The position numbers were made by a program, and so were the translations under genes. From Acinetobacter sp. Ac_5812 (GTDB taxonomy: Bacteria > Pseudomonadota > Gammaproteobacteria > Pseudomonadales > Moraxellaceae), in contig NZ_LXUK01000001.1 of assembly GCF_013072695.1 (NCBI RefSeq), positions 124,001 to 188,000 on the forward strand: DNA of 64,000 bases, written 5' to 3'. Positions within the stretch are counted from its first letter, which is position 1; each line of letters starts with the position of its first letter. The notes beneath the pieces were generated by a model. It saw only the letters and a list, made by a program, of their open reading frames with translations, ran no database searches and was not told the origin of the DNA. Below are positions 38,247 to 47,961 of this stretch, in pieces.

Positions 38247-40841
38247 ATGAAAAAGCTATCCAGTTCTGGTATTGTTCGCCCATTTTTTTTGATCATTATT
38301 ATTATCTTAGTCTCACTTCCAATGGGATTTTATGGCATGTATCTCTATCTCGCACCTTCACTGCCAGATATGAGTTCACTTAAAAAAGCGCCTTTACTAA
38401 AACCATTGCAAGTTTACACGGCAGATAATCAGTTAATTGCAGAATATGGCGGAAAATTATCCATTCCAGTTAAGTATGAGCAAATTCCGCCAACCTTTAT
38501 TCATGCTTTTTTAGCAGCGGAAGATTCATCCTTTTTTGAACATAATGGTATTAGTTTTAAAGGGCTTGGGCGAGCACTTACTGAATCTGTTACAGGGTCT
38601 GATGTCCAAACTGGGGGCTCAACCATTACCATGCAGGTGGCAAAGAACTATTATTTAAGCCCAGATCGAACACTTCGACGCAAACTAACTGAAGTGTTTT
38701 TGGCACGAAAAATTGAGCAAAACTTAACAAAACAAGAAATTCTAGCGGCTTATGTGAATAAAATTTTCTTAGGTAAAAATGCCTATGGTATTGCTGCTGC
38801 GGCACGTGTCTATTACAACAAAAATATTGGCGAGCTGACCACAGCACAAATGGCAATGATTGCAGGTCTACCTAAGGCACCTTCAAAATATAATCCAGTG
38901 GTTAATCCTGAGCGTGCACTTGAACGTCGCAACTGGATTTTAGGACGTATGTTACAACTGGGCTATATCAACCAGAATCAATACCAACAAGCTGTTGCAG
39001 AACCCATCAACTTAAATATGATTGATCGTTCGGTCAGCAACGTATTCCCCTATGTCGGTGAAATGGTTCGTTCAGAACTGGTTGAACATTTTGGTGAACA
39101 AGCGGTTGACTCAGGTTATAAGGTATACACAACGGTTGACAGTAACCGCCAACGTTATGCCGAACAATCCATTCAAGATGGTTTAGAGGCTTATGATCGT
39201 CGTCATGGCTGGCGTGGTCCCGAAGCACATGACAAACCACTGAAACAATTTATTGCTTATGCAAACACTTATCCTGCCCAAGTGGTAAAGGTCAATAACA
39301 ATTCTTTTGATGCCTTGATGCAAGATGGCTCAACAGTAACGGTCAACTGGTCTGGGATGTCATGGGTTCGCCCGTACCGCAATGCCAATAGCGTCGGTGG
39401 AGCACCTTCGAACGCCTCACAAATTGTCAAAGTCAAAGATATTATTCGTCTACGTCCAAATGAAGGCAAAACGGTTTGGTCTTTGGTTCAAGTTCCAAAA
39501 GTCCAAGGACAGCTTATTGCAATTAATCCCAATGATGGCGCAATTGAAGCCGTTGTGGGTGGCTATAACTTTTATCAATCTAAATTTAACCGTGCTGTAC
39601 AAGGTTGGAGACAACCAGGTTCTACCATTAAACCATTTGTCTATGCCCTGGCTTTAGAACGTGGTATGACCCCGTATAGCATGGTCAATGACAGCCCAAT
39701 TACAATTGGCAAATGGTCTCCAAGAAACTCTGATGGTCGCTATCTGGGTATGATTCCTTTACGCCGTGCACTTTATTTATCCCGTAATACGGTTTCAGTG
39801 CGTTTATTACAAAACGTGGGGATTGAACGTACCCGTCAACTGTTTATGGATTTTGGTTTACAAGAAGATCAGATTCCACGTAACTATACCATTGCCTTAG
39901 GTACACCGCAGGTACTGCCAATTCAAATGGCAACAGGTTATGCAACTTTTGCCAATGGTGGTTATCGTATTCAACCGCACTTCATTACACGTATCGAAGA
40001 TGCGGCGGGTAAAGTGATTTATGAAGCAAAGCCTGAGTACGCGTGTATTCCATGTATCAGCAATCCAAATACGAATACCGAACAGCAAACAGTGAAAGCG
40101 GATGAATCCAAAGACAAGGTGACAGAAGTTAGTAACCAAACTTTAGATGAAGTCTCTGCAGCCTCTGAAGCACAAATAATGCCTGCTGATGCGGCACAAA
40201 CAGCAAAAGCCAATAGTGATTATCGTCAAGCGCAACGTATTTTAAAATCAAGTTCAGCCTATGATATGGCCAACATCTTACGGGATGTAATCCAACATGG
40301 TACTGGTCGAGCTGCACTTAAAATTGGTCGTGATGATCTCGGTGGTAAAACAGGAACAACCAATGACGCTAAAGATGCTTGGTTCGCAGGATTTAATGGT
40401 AACTTAGTTGCAATTGCTTGGGTCGGTTTTGACCAACCACGTACACTGGGTCGTCGTGAATATGGTGGCGTTGCTGCACTTCCAATCTGGACCAACTTTA
40501 TGGGCAAATCTTTAAAAGATACGCCATCAGCTTGGGTGCGTTTGGATAAAGAAGCGAAAGATCCAATCTCTCGTGATAAGTTACAAATCCAGCAAAGCGA
40601 AGATAAAAAAGAGTATCGCGCCTCTCCACCGTTGGCGCGCCCACTTTATCGCCCTGCACCACCTGCACCAGTTCGCTCAACACAAAATGATTTCTCAGAC
40701 CTGCCTGGAACAACCCCAGTGACTGACGAGCAGCCTATTGTCCCAGCGAAAAAGCAACCGCCAGCAATGGGTTCAAATTCACAGAACCCACCACCAAAAG
40801 AAAAGGATGGGATTGAGCATTTGATCAATCAAATCCAGTAA
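38247..40841 (+). CDS. ponA: Penicillin-binding protein 1a
   Basis: This is an 864-residue bifunctional class A PBP. A membrane anchor at about 12-33 precedes the glycosyltransferase domain, with EDSSFFEHNG (about 91-100), GGSTITMQVAKNYYL and RRKLTEVFLARKIE. The transpeptidase domain has STIK (Ser at about 457), SRN (LSRNTVSV) and KTGT (about 699). The C-terminal tail is Pro-rich and probably disordered. It polymerises glycan strands and cross-links peptides in the periplasm. It is divergent from the pil operon, as in Pseudomonas, and ends in a terminator shared with rlmA. Confidence 0.96.
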   Translation: MKKLSSSGIVRPFFLIIIIILVSLPMGFYGMYLYLAPSLPDMSSLKKAPLLKPLQVYTADNQLIAEYGGKLSIPVKYEQIPPTFIHAFLAAEDSSFFEHNGISFKGLGRALTESVTGSDVQTGGSTITMQVAKNYYLSPDRTLRRKLTEVFLARKIEQNLTKQEILAAYVNKIFLGKNAYGIAAAARVYYNKNIGELTTAQMAMIAGLPKAPSKYNPVVNPERALERRNWILGRMLQLGYINQNQYQQAVAEPINLNMIDRSVSNVFPYVGEMVRSELVEHFGEQAVDSGYKVYTTVDSNRQRYAEQSIQDGLEAYDRRHGWRGPEAHDKPLKQFIAYANTYPAQVVKVNNNSFDALMQDGSTVTVNWSGMSWVRPYRNANSVGGAPSNASQIVKVKDIIRLRPNEGKTVWSLVQVPKVQGQLIAINPNDGAIEAVVGGYNFYQSKFNRAVQGWRQPGSTIKPFVYALALERGMTPYSMVNDSPITIGKWSPRNSDGRYLGMIPLRRALYLSRNTVSVRLLQNVGIERTRQLFMDFGLQEDQIPRNYTIALGTPQVLPIQMATGYATFANGGYRIQPHFITRIEDAAGKVIYEAKPEYACIPCISNPNTNTEQQTVKADESKDKVTEVSNQTLDEVSAASEAQIMPADAAQTAKANSDYRQAQRILKSSSAYDMANILRDVIQHGTGRAALKIGRDDLGGKTGTTNDAKDAWFAGFNGNLVAIAWVGFDQPRTLGRREYGGVAALPIWTNFMGKSLKDTPSAWVRLDKEAKDPISRDKLQIQQSEDKKEYRASPPLARPLYRPAPPAPVRSTQNDFSDLPGTTPVTDEQPIVPAKKQPPAMGSNSQNPPPKEKDGIEHLINQIQ

Positions 40842-40846
40842 ATAAA

Positions 40847-40875
40847 AAAGAAGCCATCACATTGATGGCTTCTTT
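40847..40875. terminator. Bidirectional terminator between ponA and rlmA
   Basis: A 13-bp stem (40847-40859 with 40863-40875, AAAGAAGCCATCA) has a three-base loop and T-rich flanks. The rlmA stop codon (40857-40859) is inside the stem, so the hairpin is part of the coding end on the minus strand. Confidence 0.85.
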
Positions 40876-41675
40876 CTTTTTTGGAATAAATAAATCTGAA
40901 AGGCTGCAGTCACAGCAAATAGCTGCGCTTGCTCAAGTACTTTTCGTCGTTCAGGGTTTGCTTTATAAGCATAAGGTGTCATCGCAATTAAATTCTTTAA
41001 CGCTTGCTGATCCAACTGCAGCGGTGCTTCAACAATCTGTGTCTGTTTTAACTCAAACTGGGCATCTAGCTGTTCTACAAATTTTTGCGGTTCATGCAAA
41101 TTCACTTGCTCAAATAATGCCTCACGTAAATCATAAAGATGTTTAGGTGCAGGTGTTGCCACAATTAAATAACCATCATCACGCAAGACTCTGACGATTT
41201 CATCTTGTGGAATCGGACTAAATAGACTAGTACAAATATCAATGGAATGATTTTGCACAGGCAAGGTTGCACCTGTTCCAACCACCCATATCACCTCTGC
41301 ATTTAACTTTGCTGCGCGCTGCACGGCTGTTTTGGCAATATCCACACCGATACACTGCTGGGTATGTGCTTGCATGGCGCTAGTGTAATAGCCTTCACCA
41401 CAACCAATATCTAAAATGGCTTGAGGTTTAAGTTGCTGTAGCATTTTAACCACAGCCTGTTGCAAGGGTTGATAAAAACCTGCTTGCAAAAATTCACGAC
41501 GTGCCAGCACTGACTCAGGGGTATCCCCTGGACTTTTACTATGCTTATGCTGCACCACGTGTAAATTAACATAGCCCTGTTTGGCTACATCATAGTGATG
41601 TCCTTTTTCGCAACGCCAAGAATTCTCAACCAAATTCAAGGATTGGCGACAAACAGGACACATCAACAAACTCAT
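40857..41675 (-). CDS. rlmA: 23S rRNA (guanine-N1)-methyltransferase RlmA
   Basis: This 272-residue SAM-dependent enzyme methylates N1 of a guanine in 23S rRNA (G745 in E. coli). The N-terminal zinc finger CPVC...CEKGHHYD is intact, followed by the family segment AKQGYVNL and HKSPGDTPE-type residues (KHSKSPGDTPESVLARREFL). The SAM-binding loop is ILDIGCGEGYYTSAM. GGAG precedes the ATG. It lies beyond a terminator after mraY, so it is likely transcribed separately or by read-through. Confidence 0.92.
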   Translation of the reverse strand: MSLLMCPVCRQSLNLVENSWRCEKGHHYDVAKQGYVNLHVVQHKHSKSPGDTPESVLARREFLQAGFYQPLQQAVVKMLQQLKPQAILDIGCGEGYYTSAMQAHTQQCIGVDIAKTAVQRAAKLNAEVIWVVGTGATLPVQNHSIDICTSLFSPIPQDEIVRVLRDDGYLIVATPAPKHLYDLREALFEQVNLHEPQKFVEQLDAQFELKQTQIVEAPLQLDQQALKNLIAMTPYAYKANPERRKVLEQAQLFAVTAAFQIYLFQKRKKPSM

Positions 41676-41692
41676 CTATTTTCTCCAAACAT

Positions 41693-41717
41693 AAAAAAAG
41701 CTGGTCAATACCAGCTT
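41693..41717 (-). terminator. Terminator of the dcw operon after mraY
   Basis: Stem AAGCTGG (41699-41705) with CCAGCTT (41711-41717) is followed on the minus strand by seven T. It lies 18 bases after the mraY stop. Confidence 0.8.
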
Positions 41718-41734
41718 CTTTCTTGAATCTTGGT

Positions 41735-42853
41735 TTAACGTAATTTTAAGGTCATTAAGCCTAACACGACGAGGAAAATGGTAATAATCCAGAAACGAAT
41801 CACAACCTGAGTCTCTTTCCAGCCTTGCTTTTCGTAATGATGATGCAAAGGTGCCATCAGGAACACACGCTTATTCCGCATCCGTAATGAGCCGATTTGC
41901 AAGAATACAGAAATCGCCTCCATCACAAACACACCACCCATAATGGCAAATACAATTTCCTGACGAACCATCACCGCAATCGTACCAAGCATCGCACCAA
42001 GCGCCAAAGCACCCACATCTCCCATGAAGACTTGGGCCGGATGTGCATTGTACCAAAGGAAGGCCAAACCAGCACCAACCATGGCAGAACAGATCACCAC
42101 CAGTTCAGAGGTATATTTTACATAAGGAATATGCAAATAATTAGCAAACCGAATATCACCAGATAAATAAGCAAATACGCCTAAACCCGCTGCGACCATC
42201 ACAATTGGCATAATCGCCAAACCATCCAAACCATCGGTCAAGTTGACCGCGTTGGATGCGCCATTAATCACCAGATAAGTAAACGCAATAAAGGCTAAAC
42301 CTAACGGCACAGCTGAAAGTGGAATAGAAAGATTCTTAAAGAATGGAATCAACAAATCCAACATGTTGGCTGTATGTTCTATGCTGTCCTGTTGTTTTGC
42401 AATCACATACAGTGCAATACCAGCTCCCAGAGAAGCAACTGAGGTCCAGAAGAATTTTTTGCGTGCAGGTAAACCCGCATTGTCCTTATAACGGACTTTA
42501 ATCCAGTCATCCGCCCAACCAACAGCACCAAACACCACCATGACACCGAGCACAATCCAAACATATGGATTAGATAAATCAGCCCAAAGTAAGGTACTAA
42601 TCCCAATGGAGAGTAAAATAAGAATCCCGCCCATGGTTGGGGTTCCCATTTTTTTAGCATGGTTTTCAGGCGCAAAAGAACTCACAGCCTGACCATATTT
42701 TAATGCTTGTAATTTACGAATCATCACTGGGCCTAAAACCAGTCCGATCGTCAAGGCCGTCAGTAAGCTCAACAAAGAGCGTAATGTTAAATAACGAACA
42801 ACTTGAAACGAACTGTTATAGTCCGCTAATTGCTCAAATAACCATAACAACAT
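41735..42853 (-). CDS. mraY: Phospho-MurNAc-pentapeptide transferase
   Basis: This 372-residue polytopic membrane enzyme makes lipid I from UDP-MurNAc-pentapeptide and undecaprenyl phosphate. Conserved motifs are [28 protein letters not shown] (Asp pair), [13 protein letters not shown] and the His-rich [16 protein letters not shown]. About ten membrane segments are visible. It directly abuts murF. In many bacteria murD-ftsW-murG follow; here rlmA does, so the dcw cluster is split. Confidence 0.97.
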   Translation of the reverse strand: MLLWLFEQLADYNSSFQVVRYLTLRSLLSLLTALTIGLVLGPVMIRKLQALKYGQAVSSFAPENHAKKMGTPTMGGILILLSIGISTLLWADLSNPYVWIVLGVMVVFGAVGWADDWIKVRYKDNAGLPARKKFFWTSVASLGAGIALYVIAKQQDSIEHTANMLDLLIPFFKNLSIPLSAVPLGLAFIAFTYLVINGASNAVNLTDGLDGLAIMPIVMVAAGLGVFAYLSGDIRFANYLHIPYVKYTSELVVICSAMVGAGLAFLWYNAHPAQVFMGDVGALALGAMLGTIAVMVRQEIVFAIMGGVFVMEAISVFLQIGSLRMRNKRVFLMAPLHHHYEKQGWKETQVVIRFWIITIFLVVLGLMTLKLR

Positions 42854-44251
42854 TTAAATTTTCTCCATCAAGTCAGCCATCAACGTTTCCATATGGGTAT
42901 AACGAGACCCTTTGAACAGGAAACTCATGGACTGGGGTTGATGTGTTTGGACTAAATTAATTAAAAATGGTAATGCTTCTGCTTGTGTTGCAAAGGCATG
43001 TAGCTTTTCTGAATGAGATGAACCTTGTTGCGCTGCTTCAGCAAATTCACCAACCACAACCAAGTGATCAAGTGGCACAGTTGCCAAGTCACGGCCTAGA
43101 TCGTGATGTTCCTGCCAACTGCTGTCGCCTAACTCACCAATATCTCCCATCACCATGACTTTTAAGCCTTGCTGTTGTAGCAAAACCTGTGCCGCTGCAC
43201 GCATCGAAGTCGGATTGGCATTATAGGTATCATCAATAAACAAATGATGTTGATGTTGAATAAAGTTCAAACGACCTTTGGCACCTTGTGCTTGCTCTAA
43301 GCCTTGCACAATATCATCCAATGCAATACCCAGTGCTAAAGCAAATGCTGTGGCTGCTGCTGCATTCTGTACATTGTGCGCACCCGCAAATGGTAAATTC
43401 ACTGCACGCACACCTTGTGGTGTATGCAAGTTAAACTGTGCTGATTGAGGATGCAATTGCACATCTGTCGCAAAAACATCACCACCCTCACCAAAACTCA
43501 GCATTGAATGTGTTTGCGCATTCTCACGAATCGTTTCAGAAAAATCATCTTGTGCAGGAACGATTGCAGTACCTTGAGGCAAAATATGCGCATAGATTTC
43601 TGATTTAGCGCGGCATATACCTTCGCGCCCACCAAATTCACCCAAGTGTGCGGTGCCAATATTCAAAATGCCCGCCACATGCGGCTGCACCAGATTCGAA
43701 GTGTAATCAATTTCACCCTGATGACTCGCCCCTAACTCCATCACAGCATATTGATGCTCAGGACGCAATTCCAATAACATCATCGGTACACCGAGATCAT
43801 TATTTAAATTGCCACGGGTAATTAAGGTCGGCGCCAAGCGAGATAAAATACTGCCCAACATTTCTTTGGTGGTGGTTTTACCACTACTACCTGTTAAAGC
43901 AATCACTTTCAACTGCGGGTTGTGTTGGCGACGATAAGCACCCAACTGCCCCAGAGCCAAACGCGTATCCTTGACGACCAACTGTGCAATATCCGCATCG
44001 ACAGGATGATCAACAATCGCAATTTGGCACCCTTGTGCTGCTACTTGTGCGACAAAATTATGCGCATCAAAGCGTTCACCTTTTAAAGCAAGAAATGCAT
44101 CGCCCGCCTCAGCATGACGTGAATCAGTTAAAATACGTTTAACTTCACCTAGCGGAAGCTTGTGTTTATGCCACTGCCCTTGTGTGGCTTGTTGTAATTG
44201 TTCTGCGGTCCAAGGTTGTAATGGAACAGTACTGGTCGTTGAAGTATGCAT
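42854..44251 (-). CDS. murF: UDP-MurNAc-tripeptide--D-Ala-D-Ala ligase
   Basis: This 465-residue ATP-dependent ligase completes the pentapeptide. The ATP loop is ALTGSSGKTTTKEML (about 115-128), followed by RGNLNNDLGVP, MELGASHQGEI and HLGEFGGREGI, and the C-terminal segment FIDDTYNANPTSM. It lies between murE and mraY with short gaps, as in the usual dcw order. Confidence 0.96.
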   Translation of the reverse strand: MHTSTTSTVPLQPWTAEQLQQATQGQWHKHKLPLGEVKRILTDSRHAEAGDAFLALKGERFDAHNFVAQVAAQGCQIAIVDHPVDADIAQLVVKDTRLALGQLGAYRRQHNPQLKVIALTGSSGKTTTKEMLGSILSRLAPTLITRGNLNNDLGVPMMLLELRPEHQYAVMELGASHQGEIDYTSNLVQPHVAGILNIGTAHLGEFGGREGICRAKSEIYAHILPQGTAIVPAQDDFSETIRENAQTHSMLSFGEGGDVFATDVQLHPQSAQFNLHTPQGVRAVNLPFAGAHNVQNAAAATAFALALGIALDDIVQGLEQAQGAKGRLNFIQHQHHLFIDDTYNANPTSMRAAAQVLLQQQGLKVMVMGDIGELGDSSWQEHHDLGRDLATVPLDHLVVVGEFAEAAQQGSSHSEKLHAFATQAEALPFLINLVQTHQPQSMSFLFKGSRYTHMETLMADLMEKI

Positions 44252-44273
44252 ACGCTTTATTTACCTTTTAACC

Positions 44274-45773
44274 TTATTGCGCAGGATAGGCTGAATCGAC
44301 AGGATGTGGCTGTGCATCAATCGCAGACTGCACCTCAACCACATCATCAAACCAATGACGAACCCCTTCGATTTCCTGATAGTTTTCATGTCCTTTGCCC
44401 GCGATCACCACAATATCACCTGCTTGGGCTTGTGCCACCACACATTTAATCGCTTCACGACGATCATGAATTTCATGCATCTCATGTTCTGCGAAATTGA
44501 TGCTTTGCTTCATATCCGCAAAAATCTGTTCAGGATTTTCAGTCCGTGGATTATCCGAAGTAAGTACAACGGGATTGGCATGATCAAGTGCAGCTTGGGT
44601 CATCAGTGGACGTTTACCACGGTCACGATCTCCGCCACAACCGAATACCGCCCATAACCGGCCCGTGACATGACGTTTCAATGTAGTCAGTACTTGAATC
44701 AAGGCATCAGGTGTATGTGCATAATCGACAACAAACAAACGCTCAGCATCTTGAATCACCTGCATTCGGCCAGGTGCACCTTGGAGCTGCGGTACGAACT
44801 GAACTAAATCAGCCAAGGCAAAGCCTGCATACTCTGCTGCAATCAGACTTGCCAATAAATTTTCGACATTAAACTGTCCAAGCAATGGACTTTGTACTGG
44901 ATAAGCACCTGTTGGGCTGATCAGCGTGAAACTTGCGCCACTTAAACGATATTGCAAATCTGCAATATGATAATCAGCCGTGGTTTGGGTTAAAGAATAA
45001 GTGAGAATCTTTGGCTGCGATGGATTTGCTTGAGCTGCATTCAACATCAAATGTGCATGTGCATCATCCAGATTAATGACGACAGCTTTTAAAGTCGTGA
45101 ATTTGAATAATAAGGCTTTGGCCTCAGCATAAGCGTCCAAAGTACCGTGATAATCTAAATGATCGCGACTTAAATTACTGTACACCGCAATTTCAAGCTC
45201 ACAACCATTAAGACGCCCTTGCTCCAAACCATGTGAACTGGCTTCCAGTGCAACAAAACTCGCGCCTTGTTTGGCATAGTCATGTAACGCATGTTGCAGT
45301 TGCAGTGCATCCAAAGTGGTATGCGTGGATGGGGTTAAGTTTGGCAGAATACCGTTGCCTGTCGTCCCCATTACTGCACAGCCTTTGCCTTGTGAGCTAA
45401 TCAGCTCCGCAATCAGGCGTGAAATCGTGGTTTTTCCATTGGTTCCCGTCACCGCAATACCACGTAAGGGCTGAACAGGATCGGCTGCTTGTAAATATTG
45501 CTGTTGCCATTCACCCATCTGATAGCGGACATCAGCACAAACCCATTCGTTTGCGAGACCCAATTTAGTCTCACTGATCACAGCCAATGCGCCTGCATCC
45601 AAAGCATTTTGCGCAAACTGGCGTGTTTTTTCAGGTTGACTATAACTATTTAAAGCAATAAAAATTTGACCAGCAGCAACCTTGCGACTATCCAAAGAAA
45701 AACCCTGAAAAGGTTGGGTATACCAAGCCGCATCTATGCTGATCGGGTGTATCTGTTGAAAACGAATCGACAT
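44274..45773 (-). CDS. murE: UDP-MurNAc-dipeptide--meso-diaminopimelate ligase
   Basis: This 499-residue ligase adds the third amino acid of the stem peptide. The ATP loop is VTGTNGKTTISRL (about 108-120), ASSHGLEQGR and SNLSRDHLDYHG follow, and DNPRTENPEQI (about 407) is the motif specific for meso-diaminopimelate. TAGGTAAATT precedes the ATG. It lies eight bases after ftsI in the division/cell-wall operon. Confidence 0.96.
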   Translation of the reverse strand: MSIRFQQIHPISIDAAWYTQPFQGFSLDSRKVAAGQIFIALNSYSQPEKTRQFAQNALDAGALAVISETKLGLANEWVCADVRYQMGEWQQQYLQAADPVQPLRGIAVTGTNGKTTISRLIAELISSQGKGCAVMGTTGNGILPNLTPSTHTTLDALQLQHALHDYAKQGASFVALEASSHGLEQGRLNGCELEIAVYSNLSRDHLDYHGTLDAYAEAKALLFKFTTLKAVVINLDDAHAHLMLNAAQANPSQPKILTYSLTQTTADYHIADLQYRLSGASFTLISPTGAYPVQSPLLGQFNVENLLASLIAAEYAGFALADLVQFVPQLQGAPGRMQVIQDAERLFVVDYAHTPDALIQVLTTLKRHVTGRLWAVFGCGGDRDRGKRPLMTQAALDHANPVVLTSDNPRTENPEQIFADMKQSINFAEHEMHEIHDRREAIKCVVAQAQAGDIVVIAGKGHENYQEIEGVRHWFDDVVEVQSAIDAQPHPVDSAYPAQ

Positions 45774-45780
45774 AATTTAC

Positions 45781-47610
45781 CTACGGATTGGATTTTATAG
45801 AAGTATCAAGTGGCTTATCTAAAGGCACATTCAAAAGGCGTAAAGACTCTTGCATGATGCGCGCAAATACAGGCGCAGCAACCAAACCACCGTAATAACG
45901 ACCTTGTGGGTTTTCAACCACGACAATCATGGCCAAACGCGGATCACTGATCGGCGCAACACCTGCAAATAAAGCACGATACTCGCTGTTTGAGTAACCT
46001 TTACGGTCTGCACGTAGTTTATGCGCTGTCCCTGTCTTCCCCCCAACACGATAGCCAGGAATTACCGCTTGTTTCGCAGTACCACCAGGCATCGTCACTT
46101 GTTCAAGCATAGTGAGGACTTGATCGGCAATTTTAGGACTCAATACCTGTGTACCTTCTGGTTCTTTGTCTAATTTACGCAAGCTTAATGGCATTTGCAC
46201 GCCATGATTTGCCAACATGGCATAACCTTGTGCCACCTGCAAAATTGTTGCGTTTAGACCATAACCATAGGCCATGGTTCCCAACTGAGACGGATTAAGC
46301 TTATCACCCGAATAAAGCAAACCAGAACTTTCGCCCGGAAATTTCACCGCTGAACGATGACCAAAACCAGCACGTCTAAAGAATGAAGGAACCGTATCTT
46401 TTGGTAAAGACAAGGCGATTTTTGCCGAGCCTACGTTTGAGGATTTAATAATCACGCCTGAAACGGTTAAAGCACCATAATTATGTGTATCACGAATGGT
46501 ATGCCAACCTAAACGCATTGATCCTGGTGAAGTATTTACAATGGTATTCGGCGTGTATTTACCGCTTTCCAAAGCAGCTGCCACAGTAAATGGCTTCATG
46601 GTTGAACCTGGTTCAAACATATCAATCGCGCCACGGTTACGCATCGCATCTTTATTGCTGAGACCATTCTTATCGTTCGGGTTATAAGATGGCCAACTGG
46701 TCATCGCCAAAATTTCACCCGTTTTAACATCGACTGCAATCGCAGTTGCTGAGCGTGCATTGTTGGCAACACCAGCAGCAGTCAGTTCACGGTACATAAT
46801 ATATTGCAAACGTGAATCGATACTCAGGGTGACATTTTCACCCGACTCGACTTCTTTAATCACTTCTGAAACTTTGAGACGATTACCCTTTTTATCGCGG
46901 ATAATTTTCTGTTCGCCATCCATGCCTGACAACTGTTTATTCAGTTGCATTTCCAAACCTTCAATCCCCACTCCTTCACTATTGGTCAAACCAATAATCT
47001 GTGCATTCGGCTGCGGTTGTGGGTAGTAGCGTTTATAACTTTTCTCTGCATAAACGCCTTGGAAATTACGCTTGGTAATCAAGTCAGCTTGCTGTGGTGG
47101 AATTTCTTTTTGCAAAACTAAATAACGTGAACGTGGACGTGCCTGCATTTGTTTCTTTAAATCTGCACGATCTACACCCACCGCATCTGCCAGTTCATCT
47201 AAGTTTAAGTTTTTATCAGGCAATTGACGTTTTAATTTACGATTATTCGGGTCTTTTTTGAGTTCAGCTGTAATCTCGTCAAATTGTTGTTTGGTTTCCC
47301 AATAATCTCTTGGGTCCATCACAATTTTCATGATCGGCGTACTAATCGCCAAAGGTACACCGTGACGATCACTAATCACACCACGCATCGCCTCTAAACG
47401 CTCAGTCCTTAAAATATTGGCATTGGCCTTATTTTGCAAAAAGTCTTTATTGACCACTTGCACATAAAACGCACGGGCAATCAACACCACAAAACAAAGC
47501 AGCACCGTTCCCCAAAGCAGATAAAATCGCCACATATCCAAAGCAAGGGTCGGTCTTTCAGAAATAGACTGCTGTTTTTTTCGTATTGGTTTAGTTCGCT
47601 TATCTGCCAT
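45781..47610 (-). CDS. ftsI: Penicillin-binding protein 3 (FtsI)
   Basis: This 609-residue class B PBP is the septal transpeptidase and a beta-lactam target. One membrane segment (about 31-50) is followed by the pedestal domain and the transpeptidase domain with FEPGSTMKPF (active Ser at about 334), SSN and GKTGTAHK (about 522). It acts with FtsW and FtsL at the septum. It is 10 bases after ftsL. Nothing in the sequence indicates truncation. Confidence 0.96.
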   Translation of the reverse strand: MADKRTKPIRKKQQSISERPTLALDMWRFYLLWGTVLLCFVVLIARAFYVQVVNKDFLQNKANANILRTERLEAMRGVISDRHGVPLAISTPIMKIVMDPRDYWETKQQFDEITAELKKDPNNRKLKRQLPDKNLNLDELADAVGVDRADLKKQMQARPRSRYLVLQKEIPPQQADLITKRNFQGVYAEKSYKRYYPQPQPNAQIIGLTNSEGVGIEGLEMQLNKQLSGMDGEQKIIRDKKGNRLKVSEVIKEVESGENVTLSIDSRLQYIMYRELTAAGVANNARSATAIAVDVKTGEILAMTSWPSYNPNDKNGLSNKDAMRNRGAIDMFEPGSTMKPFTVAAALESGKYTPNTIVNTSPGSMRLGWHTIRDTHNYGALTVSGVIIKSSNVGSAKIALSLPKDTVPSFFRRAGFGHRSAVKFPGESSGLLYSGDKLNPSQLGTMAYGYGLNATILQVAQGYAMLANHGVQMPLSLRKLDKEPEGTQVLSPKIADQVLTMLEQVTMPGGTAKQAVIPGYRVGGKTGTAHKLRADRKGYSNSEYRALFAGVAPISDPRLAMIVVVENPQGRYYGGLVAAPVFARIMQESLRLLNVPLDKPLDTSIKSNP

Positions 47611-47620
47611 ACAGCATGCC

Positions 47621-47959
47621 TTATTTATCTTGCTTTGAAGTCATAGGTAAAGAAATCACGACCGTCTGCGTTGCTGGCGGTGAGAACATACGGAGTTGTG
47701 TGACTGCGCGAGAACCAATCTGTGCGGTTGCACCAAAGGTTTGCTGTTCAATCAATAAACGCCCCCATTCAGCGTTTAAATCATCTCTTTCACGCATATA
47801 TGCACTCAAGTCACGATAATCATGGCGGTATTCAAATACTTGGAACACCACCATCATCGCACTTGTAAACACCAATGCAACGAGTACAGCATATACAACA
47901 ACCTTTTTCAGTCCTTTTCTGCTGCTTGGTCTAACGTCGTCATCATTCTTGTTGTTCAT
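47621..47959 (-). CDS. ftsL: Cell division protein FtsL
   Basis: This 112-residue bitopic protein has a basic cytoplasmic N-terminus, a single membrane segment (VVVYAVLVALVFTSAMMVVF) and a short heptad-like periplasmic coil (FEYRHDYRDLSAYMRERDDL). FtsL with FtsB and FtsQ activates FtsWI. Identification rests on topology, size and position between rsmH and ftsI, because the family is poorly conserved. AAAAGG precedes the ATG. Confidence 0.9.
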   Translation of the reverse strand: MNNKNDDDVRPSSRKGLKKVVVYAVLVALVFTSAMMVVFQVFEYRHDYRDLSAYMRERDDLNAEWGRLLIEQQTFGATAQIGSRAVTQLRMFSPPATQTVVISLPMTSKQDK

Positions 47960-47961
47960 TC

